Below, piece after piece: positions 16,378-24,340 of a stretch of 64,000 bases of DNA. The DNA is from TMED27 sp964350695 (lineage in GTDB: Bacteria > Pseudomonadota > Alphaproteobacteria > Micavibrionales > Micavibrionaceae). The translations under genes were made by a program, and so were the position numbers. Below the pieces are notes generated by a model, which was not told the DNA's origin, did no database searches, and was given only the letters and a program-made list of their open reading frames with translations. The DNA is taken from positions 1-64,000 of the forward strand of contig CAYGKM010000006.1 in the NCBI GenBank assembly GCA_964350695.1, read 5' to 3'. Numbering within the stretch: position 1 is the first letter of the stretch; each line of letters begins with the position of its first letter.

Positions 16378-16791
16378 TTAGGCAAACATATTGAGTTGCA
16401 TTTTGGCGGTCTCACTCATCATATGCGGGCCCCAAGCGGGCTCCCACACAATTTCCACGTCCACTTCGCCAACGCCTTTAATGGGCAGAACAGCGCCTTG
16501 CACCCAGCCCGGCATTTCTTGTGCCACGGGGCATGCGGGGGATGTGAGGGTCATTTTTATGTCGACATCGGATGCGCCGTCCTTTTCATCTGAAATTTTC
16601 ACTTCGCGTATAAGCCCCAGCTCGTATACGTTTACGGGGATTTCAGGGTCATAAATCTCGCGCAAGGCATTGAGAATTTCAAAACATAGCGGGTGGTCGC
16701 GGGTGACCTCAACATCTTGCGGCTCTTGCAACTCATCATAAACATGGCTGCAGGGTTCTTTTTCCGTTTTTTTGTGCTTTTCTTCGGTCAT
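16378..16791 (-). CDS. sufT: SUF system maturation protein SufT (DUF59/MIP18 family)
   Basis: 137 residues. After a charged 35-residue leader, the MIP18-type domain carries DPEIPVNVYELGLIREV and the conserved cysteine in LTSPACPVAQEMPG. SufT helps maturation of Fe-S proteins. The short N-terminal extension is less conserved. The start overlaps the sufS stop by 4 bases (ATGA), so the pair is translationally coupled. Confidence 0.9.
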   Translation of the reverse strand: MTEEKHKKTEKEPCSHVYDELQEPQDVEVTRDHPLCFEILNALREIYDPEIPVNVYELGLIREVKISDEKDGASDVDIKMTLTSPACPVAQEMPGWVQGAVLPIKGVGEVDVEIVWEPAWGPHMMSETAKMQLNMFA

Positions 16792-18038
16792 GCAAACAAC
16801 TCTTTCACTTTTTTAAGGCCGTCTATTAATTGATCTATGTCGTTTTTGTCGGAATATAAGCCGATTGAGGCGCGAATTGTGCCTTCTATGCCAAAGCTTT
16901 GCATGAGGGGCATGCAGCAGTGATGCCCCGCACGTACAGCGACGCCGCATTGATCAAGGACCATACCAATGTCGCTGTGGTGAAGCCCTGCGATAATGAA
17001 GCTGAAGATGCCTGTCTTTTCGGTGGTCGTTCCATAGAGTTTGAGGCCATCAATCTCTTTCAGACGCGCGTGGCCGTAATCGCGCAGCTCTTCTTCGTGG
17101 TTTTGGATATAATCAAAGCCGATATCGGAGACGTAATCAATGGCCGCGCCAAGGCCGATGACCTCCGTAATTGGCGGCGTTCCTGCCTCAAAGCGATATG
17201 GCGGCTCTTTGTATGTGGTGCCGTCAAAGCTTACGCGTTCAATCATATCGCCGCCGCCGAGGAAGGGCGGCATGGATTCGAGCACATCATATTTGCCGTA
17301 GAGGACGCCTATGCCCGATGGACCATAGAGCTTATGGCCTGTGAACACGAAGAAATCACAATCAAGGGCCGTCACGTCTATTTTTGAGTGTACGATGCTT
17401 TGAGAACCGTCGATCAATACTTTAATTTTAGGGTTAAAGTCACGTGATAAGTTTATGATTTTACTTATATTATTAACCGTACCTAGTGCGTTTGAAATAT
17501 GTACGCATGCAATAAGCTTAGTCTTTTCGCTCAGTAGCGTTTCGAAAACCTCATAGTTAAGGCTTCCATCTTCGCGCACGGGAATGACTTTTATCGTAAA
17601 GCCGATTTCAGCCGAAAGGAGTTGCCACGGCACAATATTGGCGTGATGCTCCATTTCAGTGAGGATAACATCGTCGCCGGCCTTTAAATGCGCCCTACCC
17701 CAGCTTTGGGCGACTAGATTGATGCTTTCGGTGGAATTTTTGGTAAAAAGGATCTCTTTTTCGCTGTTTGCGCCTATAAACCTGGCAATTTTGGCACGTA
17801 CGCCTTCAAAGTCAGCCGTGAGGTCTTGAGAAATACGATAAAGGCCGCGATGGATGTTCGAATACCCGCCCTCTAGCACCGCATTCATCGTATCAATGAC
17901 GATTTGCGGCTTTTGCGCGCTCGCTGCGCTATCCAGAAACGCCAAAGGCTTGCCGTTCATTTTGGTTTGAAGGACTGGAAAATCTTTGCGGTAGTCGCGG
18001 GTGGCAGACATTATTTTTGAAGTGCTTTTGAGAGCCAT
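16788..18038 (-). CDS. sufS: cysteine desulfurase SufS
   Basis: 416-residue pyridoxal-phosphate enzyme that takes sulfur from cysteine for cluster building. PLP lysine K236 in FTGHKLYGPSGIG; persulfide-forming C374 in VAVRAGHHCCMPLM, the group II SufS context. Two starts are possible: the ATG at 18038 has a TGGAGGT Shine-Dalgarno at 18048-18054 (9-base spacing) and overlaps sufD by 28 bases; the later ATG at 18011 overlaps the sufD stop as TAATG but has no Shine-Dalgarno. I take 18038. No sufE-like partner gene is in the operon. Confidence 0.95.
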   Translation of the reverse strand: MALKSTSKIMSATRDYRKDFPVLQTKMNGKPLAFLDSAASAQKPQIVIDTMNAVLEGGYSNIHRGLYRISQDLTADFEGVRAKIARFIGANSEKEILFTKNSTESINLVAQSWGRAHLKAGDDVILTEMEHHANIVPWQLLSAEIGFTIKVIPVREDGSLNYEVFETLLSEKTKLIACVHISNALGTVNNISKIINLSRDFNPKIKVLIDGSQSIVHSKIDVTALDCDFFVFTGHKLYGPSGIGVLYGKYDVLESMPPFLGGGDMIERVSFDGTTYKEPPYRFEAGTPPITEVIGLGAAIDYVSDIGFDYIQNHEEELRDYGHARLKEIDGLKLYGTTTEKTGIFSFIIAGLHHSDIGMVLDQCGVAVRAGHHCCMPLMQSFGIEGTIRASIGLYSDKNDIDQLIDGLKKVKELFA

Positions 18039-18982
18039 GCGTTTGTGACCTCCAGAATTTCGTTGCGGATTTCTTCATCCACAACCTTATCCACCACTTC
18101 ATCAACAAAGGCCTGAATAAGCAAAAGCCTTGCCTGCGCCTCGTTTAGGCCGCGTTGACGCAAATAAAAGAGGGGCTCTTCGTCAAGCTGCCCTGTTGTG
18201 GCGCCATGAGAACATTTCACGTCATCGGCGTAAATTTCAAGCTCGGGCTTTGTATCCATTTCAGCCGTTGGTGAGAGTAGCAATGTGTTGGCGAGCTGGT
18301 ATCCGTCAGTTTTCTGCGCTTCCTGGTGTACGTGCACCTTGCCTTGGAAGACGCCGCGAGCGTTATCATCCAGAAGCGTACGATAGAACTGGTTTGAGCG
18401 GCAATGTGGCGCTTGGTGTTCGATTAGAATTGTTGTGTCGCCGTGCTGCGTGCCGTTCAGAAGGTTTATACCATTGAATGAAAGCTCGGCGTTTTGGCCT
18501 TTAATTTCGGCGTGAATTTCGTGGCGCGTGAGTTGGCCGCCGATATTAAGGGAGAAGCCGTTATAGACGCTGTCGCGGCCTGTTTTAATGTGCACCATAT
18601 TAGTATTTACAGCAGAGATGCTATCATTTTGGATGCGAATATGGTGGAGTGTGGCGTTATCGCCGAGTTCAATTTCGGTGGTGGCGTTTTTCCAGTATTG
18701 TCCTTCGCCGTCGTGGCGTTCAATCACAGTGACGTGAGCGCCCTGCTCAACTTTGATTTTGAGTTGGTCGGCGTGATACGCGTTTGCTTCGCCTTTGAAG
18801 TAAACGGCTTCCGCAGCATCGCGGCGCTCATTTTTTTTCACATGAATAATAATTTCCTGCTCTTTCGCGGAGCGGTGCAGATCATCCGGCAGGCTGCGCA
18901 CAGCTTTCGGGAGGTCTGTGTATTTCCAGCTTTCCTCACGCGGGGTGGGAAGATCGGTGGGTTGAATGGCGGTCAGGCTCAT
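18011..18982 (-). CDS. sufD: Fe-S cluster assembly protein SufD
   Basis: 323 residues, part of the SufBCD scaffold complex. The right-handed beta-helix core and the C-terminal family block KCSHGATTGQLDEEPLFYLRQRG with the NEAQARLLLIQAF helix are clear. It is about 100 residues shorter than many SufD proteins, the missing part being at the N-terminus. The start overlaps the end of sufC by 4 bases, so the short form is set by the operon rather than by a wrong start. Confidence 0.92.
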   Translation of the reverse strand: MSLTAIQPTDLPTPREESWKYTDLPKAVRSLPDDLHRSAKEQEIIIHVKKNERRDAAEAVYFKGEANAYHADQLKIKVEQGAHVTVIERHDGEGQYWKNATTEIELGDNATLHHIRIQNDSISAVNTNMVHIKTGRDSVYNGFSLNIGGQLTRHEIHAEIKGQNAELSFNGINLLNGTQHGDTTILIEHQAPHCRSNQFYRTLLDDNARGVFQGKVHVHQEAQKTDGYQLANTLLLSPTAEMDTKPELEIYADDVKCSHGATTGQLDEEPLFYLRQRGLNEAQARLLLIQAFVDEVVDKVVDEEIRNEILEVTNAWLSKALQK

Positions 18983-19740
18983 GCCGCGGCCTCAATAATA
19001 TCGGCGTAGCCTTTTTCTTCAAGCTCAAGGGCAAGCTCAGGCCCGCCTGTCTTGATGATTTTTCCGCCCGCTAGCACATGCACGACATCAGGCTTAATAT
19101 ATTCCAGAAGGCGTTGATAATGGGTGATGACAAGGAATGAGCGATCAGGAGAGCGCATTGCGTTCACGCCGTCTGCTACGATTTTTAAGGCATCAATATC
19201 GAGGCCGGAATCTGTTTCATCAAGGACACAAAATTTCGGTTCGAGCATCGCCATTTGCAGGACTTCATTGCGTTTTTTTTCGCCACCCGAAAAGCCTACA
19301 TTCACGGCGCGCTTCATCATGTCATCCTTGATACCAAGGTCCGCGCATTTGGCTTTGATGAGTTTCAAGAGGCCGAGGGCGTCCAGTTCTTCTTCGCCGC
19401 GTTGTTTACGAATGGCGTTGAGGGATGTTTTGAGGAATGTGCTCATGTTCACCCCCGGGATTTCAACGGGATATTGGAAGGCCAAGAATACACCTGCGGC
19501 GGCGCGCTCTTCAGGCTCCATATCCAAAAGGTCTTCACCGTTTAGCATGACCGAGCCTTTGGTCACCTCATAGTCTTCACGCCCTGCCAAAACATAAGAG
19601 AGCGTCGATTTACCGGAGCCGTTCGGCCCCATAATCGCATGCACTTCGCCGGCGGGGATGTCGAGCGTAATCCCTTTCAGGATTTCAACATTGCCGTCAT
19701 CGGTTTCAACGGTGGCGTGAAGATTATTAATTTTAATCAT
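18979..19740 (-). CDS. sufC: Fe-S cluster assembly ATPase SufC
   Basis: 253-residue ABC-type ATPase that drives the SufBCD scaffold. Walker A at residues 38-46 (GPNGSGKST), signature FSGGEKKRNEVLQ, Walker B followed by LDETDSGLDIDALK, and the H-loop VITHYQR. An AAGGA Shine-Dalgarno precedes the ATG. Separated from sufB by a membrane-protein gene, an unusual arrangement because sufB and sufC are normally adjacent. Confidence 0.96.
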   Translation of the reverse strand: MIKINNLHATVETDDGNVEILKGITLDIPAGEVHAIMGPNGSGKSTLSYVLAGREDYEVTKGSVMLNGEDLLDMEPEERAAAGVFLAFQYPVEIPGVNMSTFLKTSLNAIRKQRGEEELDALGLLKLIKAKCADLGIKDDMMKRAVNVGFSGGEKKRNEVLQMAMLEPKFCVLDETDSGLDIDALKIVADGVNAMRSPDRSFLVITHYQRLLEYIKPDVVHVLAGGKIIKTGGPELALELEEKGYADIIEAAA

Positions 19741-19761
19741 TACTCAATAAGTCCTTAAGTT

Positions 19762-20148
19762 TTAAAGTAGCAACATCGCCACGCCCAAAACGATCCCTGA
19801 AATACCATCAAGCCAGAGATATCTTTGGATGTACCCTTTGCCCAGAAAGCTTTGTACCCAACCCGGGCGAAGCAAGAGCACGAAAGATTTCAACAACCCG
19901 ATATATCCCAAAACCATCAAGATTGTGGAACCGAGCGTTGACCAGTCATCATAGAAGACAACAATGAATAAAGAAATTGGAAGAGACAATACACCGAGGA
20001 CGAGGCTCAAGGATTCGTTTTCAATGAAGAGTTTTACAAATTCGTGCCAATGCTTGGATGCGAAGAACATCGAAAGGCCGAGAACGAGGTAAAATGTTCC
20101 GAAGAAAATCAGGAACGGGTCTGTATTGATTAAAGTTGTGAAATTCAT
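19762..20148 (-). CDS. four-helix membrane protein of unknown function, inside the suf operon
   Basis: 128 residues with four predicted membrane segments (about 10-30, 46-66, 71-93 and 112-128) and short loops; no cysteine and no metal motif. A perfect AAGGAGAT Shine-Dalgarno sits 5 bases before the ATG. The gene lies between sufB (43 bases upstream) and sufC (21 bases downstream) on the same strand, so it must be transcribed with them unless a promoter is hidden. I do not recognise a family with confidence. Its role in Fe-S assembly, if any, is only suggested by position. Confidence 0.8.
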   Translation of the reverse strand: MNFTTLINTDPFLIFFGTFYLVLGLSMFFASKHWHEFVKLFIENESLSLVLGVLSLPISLFIVVFYDDWSTLGSTILMVLGYIGLLKSFVLLLRPGWVQSFLGKGYIQRYLWLDGISGIVLGVAMLLL

Positions 20149-20191
20149 TTTTTATCTCCTTGAGAGGTGTCTACAGGAAAAGAGTATACAC

Positions 20192-21667
20192 TTATCCGAC
20201 ACTTCCCTCCAGACTAATTCCGACAAGCTTTTGCGCCTCGACGGCGAACTCCATCGGCAGGTGCTGCATCACTTCGCGGGCGAAGCCATTCACGATGAGG
20301 GCAATCGCCTCTTCTTCCGACAGACCGCGCTGCATGCAATAAAAGAGCTGGTCTTCGCCGATTTTAGATGTAGTGGCTTCGTGTTCCAAGTTGGCGGATT
20401 TATTGCGGCTCTCGATATAGGGCACGGTGTGTGCGCCGCATTGATCACCGATCAGAAGCGAGTCGCAGACGGTGAAGTTTCGCGCGCCTTCGGCTTTGGG
20501 CAGGATTTTAACAAGCCCGCGATAGGTGTTGTCCGATTTGCCTGCACTGATCCCTTTCGAGATGATGCGGGATTTGGTGTTCTTGCCGATATGAATCATT
20601 TTCGTGCCGGTGTCGGCTTGCTGGCGGCCATTTGTGATGGCGACGGAGTAAAATTCACCTTGGGAGTTATCGCCCTTTAGGATGCATGATGGGTATTTCC
20701 ACGTGATGGCGGAGCCGGTTTCGACCTGCGTCCATGAGATTTTGGAATTGCGCCCTTCGCAGATGCCGCGCTTGGTTACAAAATTATAGATACCGCCTTT
20801 ACCAGTTTCGAAGTCGCCCGGATACCAGTTTTGTACGGTGGAGTATTTGATCTCGGCGTCATCAAGCGCGATCAACTCAACCACCGCGGCGTGGAGCTGG
20901 TTTTCATCACGCATGGGGGCCGTGCAGCCTTCCAAATAGGATACATACGCGCCTTTATCGGCAATGATCAGCGTACGCTCGAACTGGCCTGTGTTGAGCT
21001 CGTTGATGCGGAAATAGGTTGAAAGCTCCATCGGGCAGCGCGTGCCTTCGGGAATATAAACGAATGAGCCATCGGTGAAAACGGCGCTGTTGAGGCATGC
21101 ATGTTTGTTATCGCCAGGAGGGACAACCGAGCCCATATATTTTTTTACAAGGTCAGGATAATCCTGAATAGCCTCCGAGATAGAGCAAAAAATCACGCCG
21201 TCTTCTTTAAGCTTTGCTTTAAAGGTTGTCGCGACGGATACCGAATCGAAAACAACATCAACGGCGACAGGTGTACGCTGCTGTACGCCCGCGAGAATTT
21301 CTTGCTCGCGCAACGGAATGCCGAGTTTTTCATAGGTTTCAAGGAGCTTGGGATCAACGTCTTCGAGTGTTTGCGGCCCCTCTTTGTGATCTTTGGGCGC
21401 GGCATAATAATAACTGTCTTGATAATCAATCGGCTTGATGTTCAGCTTTGACCACTCAGGCTCAGGCATTTCAAGCCATCTGCGGTAGGCTTTGAGGCGC
21501 CATTCAAGCATCCATTCCGGCTCGTTCTTCTTGGCAGAAATGAAACGCACGATATCTTCGGACAGGCCTTTTGGCGCTTTATCGGATTCAATATCTGTGA
21601 CAAAGCCTGCGGAATATTTTCCGGCCATGCCTGCAACGGTTTCAATTGTTTCTTCTGAAATGCTCAT
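20192..21667 (-). CDS. sufB: Fe-S cluster assembly protein SufB
   Basis: 491-residue scaffold subunit on which the cluster is built together with SufC and SufD. Family blocks: VVPPGDNKHACLNSAVFTDG, SYLEGCTAPMRDENQLHAAV, and NLEHEATTSKIGEDQLFYC near the end. I use the ATG at 21667; a longer in-frame reading to 21733 would run through the candidate promoter and add non-conserved residues. First gene of the suf operon; no iscR-like regulator is next to it. Confidence 0.95.
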   Translation of the reverse strand: MSISEETIETVAGMAGKYSAGFVTDIESDKAPKGLSEDIVRFISAKKNEPEWMLEWRLKAYRRWLEMPEPEWSKLNIKPIDYQDSYYYAAPKDHKEGPQTLEDVDPKLLETYEKLGIPLREQEILAGVQQRTPVAVDVVFDSVSVATTFKAKLKEDGVIFCSISEAIQDYPDLVKKYMGSVVPPGDNKHACLNSAVFTDGSFVYIPEGTRCPMELSTYFRINELNTGQFERTLIIADKGAYVSYLEGCTAPMRDENQLHAAVVELIALDDAEIKYSTVQNWYPGDFETGKGGIYNFVTKRGICEGRNSKISWTQVETGSAITWKYPSCILKGDNSQGEFYSVAITNGRQQADTGTKMIHIGKNTKSRIISKGISAGKSDNTYRGLVKILPKAEGARNFTVCDSLLIGDQCGAHTVPYIESRNKSANLEHEATTSKIGEDQLFYCMQRGLSEEEAIALIVNGFAREVMQHLPMEFAVEAQKLVGISLEGSVG

Positions 21668-21709
21668 AAACGCCCTAAAATTCTGGTGTAACCCTTTAAA
21701 ACAGCACTG

Positions 21710-21740
21710 CTTATATGGCACTGAAAGGCGCAAAATTCAA
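21710..21740 (-). promoter_or_regulatory. candidate promoter for the suf operon
   Basis: On the minus strand TTGAAT (21735-21740) and TATAAG (21710-21715), 19-base spacer, giving a transcript start about 35-40 bases before the sufB ATG. Spacing is long, so confidence is modest. Confidence 0.35.
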
Positions 21741-21747
21741 GGCCAAT

Positions 21748-21780
21748 CAGAAAAAACGGGAAAACTTTGTGTTTTTTCTG
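21748..21780. repeat. 10-base inverted repeat between sufB and the spermidine-synthase-like gene
   Basis: Perfect arms CAGAAAAAAC (21748-21757) and GTTTTTTCTG (21771-21780) around a 13-base spacer, just upstream of the candidate sufB -35 box in a 179-base divergent region. Confidence 0.6.
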
Positions 21781-21846
21781 CCTGCCATCGTAAGGGACTG
21801 CCAAAATTGATATCTTTATAGAAACGTAACAACAGAGTGCCGTTCC

Positions 21847-24186
21847 ATGTCCTTTCGTCTTTATACTCCCGTCTACGCCCTGACCTTGCTTGTTAGCGCG
21901 GCCTTATTGTTCTCCATTCAGCCTTTATTTTCAAAGATGATCTTGCCGCTTTTGGGCGGGACGCCGCAGGTTTGGAATACGGCGATGTTGTTTTTTCAGG
22001 TGTGCTTGCTGGGGGGGTACGGGTATGCGCATTTAACGACCAAATTTTTGAGCGTGCGGGCGCAATCGATTCTTCACGTTGTTTTGCTTGGGGTTTTTAC
22101 GATTGTTTTGCCGATCGCCATTCCCGAAGGATGGACGCCGCCTGTTGATGAAGACCCTACGCTTTGGCAGCTCAGTCTTATGGCTGTGACAATCGGGGGG
22201 CCATTTTTTGTTTTGGCGGGTTCCGCGCCGATGCTGCAAAGATGGTTTGCCAATACCGACCACCCGCATGCGGATAACCCTTACTTTCTTTATGGCGCGA
22301 GCAATTTGGGGTCTATGACCTCCCTGCTCGCCTACCCCACAATCATAGAGCCGATGATGACCTTAAGCGAGCAGTCGCACACATGGAGCTTCGGGTATTT
22401 TTCCTTGATCGGGTTTGTCGCGCTGTCCGGCTTATTGGTGTGGAATGCGCAAAAAACGCAGAAAGCTAAGCCGAGGGCGAAGAAAACAAAAGAAGTGATC
22501 ACTTGGGGGCTGCGGGGCAAGTGGATGCTTCTGGCCTTTATTCCCTCCTCGCTTATGCTTGGGGTTACCACCTTTATCACCACCGATATTGCCTCTGTGC
22601 CGCTGCTGTGGATTTTGCCGTTGGCACTGTATGTCGGCACGTTCATTATCGTGTTTGCGCGTAAGCCGATTATCTCGCTTAAAGCCTCGCGGATCGGGTT
22701 CGAAATATTGTTGCTTGTCACGATTGTACAGCTTGTTGGCTTTAACGATTCTGTCGTTAATCCATTCTTCCTGATCGGGCTGCATCTGACGCTGTTTTTC
22801 TTTGCCGCGATGCTTGCACATTCGGAATTGGCGAAGGCGCGCCCAACCGCGCAAAACCTTACAGAGTTTTATCTTTTGATGTCTGTCGGCGGGGCGCTTG
22901 GCGGATTTTTCAATGCTATTATCGCGCCGAACTTCCTGATTATTCCTTTAGAATATGCGCTTGTTTTGGGCCTATGCGTTTATGTGCGCTTTATGCATAA
23001 AGACGAGCAGAGTTTTGGCGCGTGGATTGCGCCGATTAAAGCAAAATTTAAGACCGAGGGCCTCAATGCGTTTTTTACCTTCAACGGGCTGTTTGCCGCG
23101 ATTATTATTGTTTGCGCTATCTTCGCGTTCGGCATTCCCAATGCCACGCTTTACGTTTGGGTCTCCGGCTTTGTCGGGGCGTGCTTATTTGCCTTGAGTA
23201 AAAACCGCTGGCTGTTTGCGGTGCTGTGTTCATTCGTACTGGTTCTTTTTCCGCCCGGACACCATTGGGGGGTTAATAACTTCAAGAAAACCGTACTGCA
23301 AGACCGCAATTTTTTCGGCGTGATCCGCGTGGTCGAAACTTCGAACAAAGAGCGAATTCTCATGCACGGTACGACCAATCACGGGGCGCAGGCCTTGGAT
23401 GAAGAGCATAAGATGACACCGCTTTCTTATTATTCCTATGCCAGCCCCGTGAATGATGTCTTTGAGGTTTTGAATGCACGAAGAGGTAAGCAAAATATCG
23501 GCGTGATTGGTTTGGGAATCGGGGTGAGTGCCTGTTTCCAAAAAGACGGGCGTGAATTTGACTTCTTTGAAATTGATCCCGATATAGCGGCGATTGCTTC
23601 TAATCCCGAATATTTCACTTATCTTTCGGATTGCGGCAGCCCGCATGAAATTATTCTGGGTGATGGTCGTTTGACGATCCAAGACAAGCCCGAAAATTAT
23701 TACGACATGATTATGATTGATGCGTTTAGCTCCGATAATATTCCCGTTCATTTGCTGACGGCGGAGGCGATTCAAATTTATAAATCGCGTTTGAAAAAAG
23801 ACGGAACTTTGGTGCTGAATATTTCGAATAACTATATTGATCTTGAGCCGGTGCTCCGCGAAACAGCGCATTCACTTGGCCTGAATGCCTATGCCCGCGT
23901 GACCAGTGACGGCATAGTTCCGGGGACGGAGATAAAATATTATCCTGCACACTGGTTGGTGATTGGAGATCAGCAAGATACCTTTAGACGCCTGGTGAAT
24001 AAGGGGTGGTCGAAAGCGATGCCGCGCGAGGGCGTGAAAAGCTGGAGCGATCAATATTCAAATGTTGTGAGCGTGTTGGGGAATGTTACGGCGATTAATA
24101 GATTCCGCCAGATGGCCCCAAAAGTCACACATGAAAAGATTAAAATGGTGGTCGATCCCGAGAGCAATCCGTTAAACGCGCGTTAA
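21847..24186 (+). CDS. fused multi-pass membrane / spermidine synthase-like protein
   Basis: 779 residues. The N-terminal two thirds hold about twelve or more hydrophobic segments starting near residue 7; the C-terminal third is a spermidine/spermine-synthase-like Rossmann domain, with the nucleotide-binding VIGLGIGVSACFQ at about residue 552, the acidic FFEIDPDIAAIA and the catalytic-type MIDAFSSDNIP. This fused membrane/spermidine-synthase architecture is known in bacteria; the substrates are not established and polyamine synthesis should not be assumed. Divergent from sufB with 179 bases between. Confidence 0.88.
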   Translation: MSFRLYTPVYALTLLVSAALLFSIQPLFSKMILPLLGGTPQVWNTAMLFFQVCLLGGYGYAHLTTKFLSVRAQSILHVVLLGVFTIVLPIAIPEGWTPPVDEDPTLWQLSLMAVTIGGPFFVLAGSAPMLQRWFANTDHPHADNPYFLYGASNLGSMTSLLAYPTIIEPMMTLSEQSHTWSFGYFSLIGFVALSGLLVWNAQKTQKAKPRAKKTKEVITWGLRGKWMLLAFIPSSLMLGVTTFITTDIASVPLLWILPLALYVGTFIIVFARKPIISLKASRIGFEILLLVTIVQLVGFNDSVVNPFFLIGLHLTLFFFAAMLAHSELAKARPTAQNLTEFYLLMSVGGALGGFFNAIIAPNFLIIPLEYALVLGLCVYVRFMHKDEQSFGAWIAPIKAKFKTEGLNAFFTFNGLFAAIIIVCAIFAFGIPNATLYVWVSGFVGACLFALSKNRWLFAVLCSFVLVLFPPGHHWGVNNFKKTVLQDRNFFGVIRVVETSNKERILMHGTTNHGAQALDEEHKMTPLSYYSYASPVNDVFEVLNARRGKQNIGVIGLGIGVSACFQKDGREFDFFEIDPDIAAIASNPEYFTYLSDCGSPHEIILGDGRLTIQDKPENYYDMIMIDAFSSDNIPVHLLTAEAIQIYKSRLKKDGTLVLNISNNYIDLEPVLRETAHSLGLNAYARVTSDGIVPGTEIKYYPAHWLVIGDQQDTFRRLVNKGWSKAMPREGVKSWSDQYSNVVSVLGNVTAINRFRQMAPKVTHEKIKMVVDPESNPLNAR

Positions 24187-24209
24187 CCTTGTGGCTTTAA
24201 ACTGAATAT

Positions 24210-24335
24210 ATGAGTTTGGATCAGACAATACAGATGCAATTTGAGTTGGCGCATGATGGCCAAGCCGCTACTGAGCGCGCGAATGGCGTGTTTCTTCTTG
24301 GGGCCGCGAGCCGTTTTGATGCGCCGTATGCGTAA
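24210..24335 (+). CDS. possible 41-residue small protein
   Basis: An open frame from an ATG at 24210 to a TAA at 24333-24335 fills the gap between the spermidine-synthase-like gene and prfC. It starts MSLDQTIQMQFELAHDG and ends ASRFDAPYA, with a balanced composition that looks like protein rather than noise. There is no clear Shine-Dalgarno and I recognise no family. It could also be chance in a 150-base gap. Confidence 0.3.
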   Translation: MSLDQTIQMQFELAHDGQAATERANGVFLLGAASRFDAPYA

Positions 24336-24340
24336 AAGTC

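Noticed and set aside
21668..21733. N-terminal extension of sufB
   Set aside because: Runs through the candidate promoter and adds non-conserved residues.
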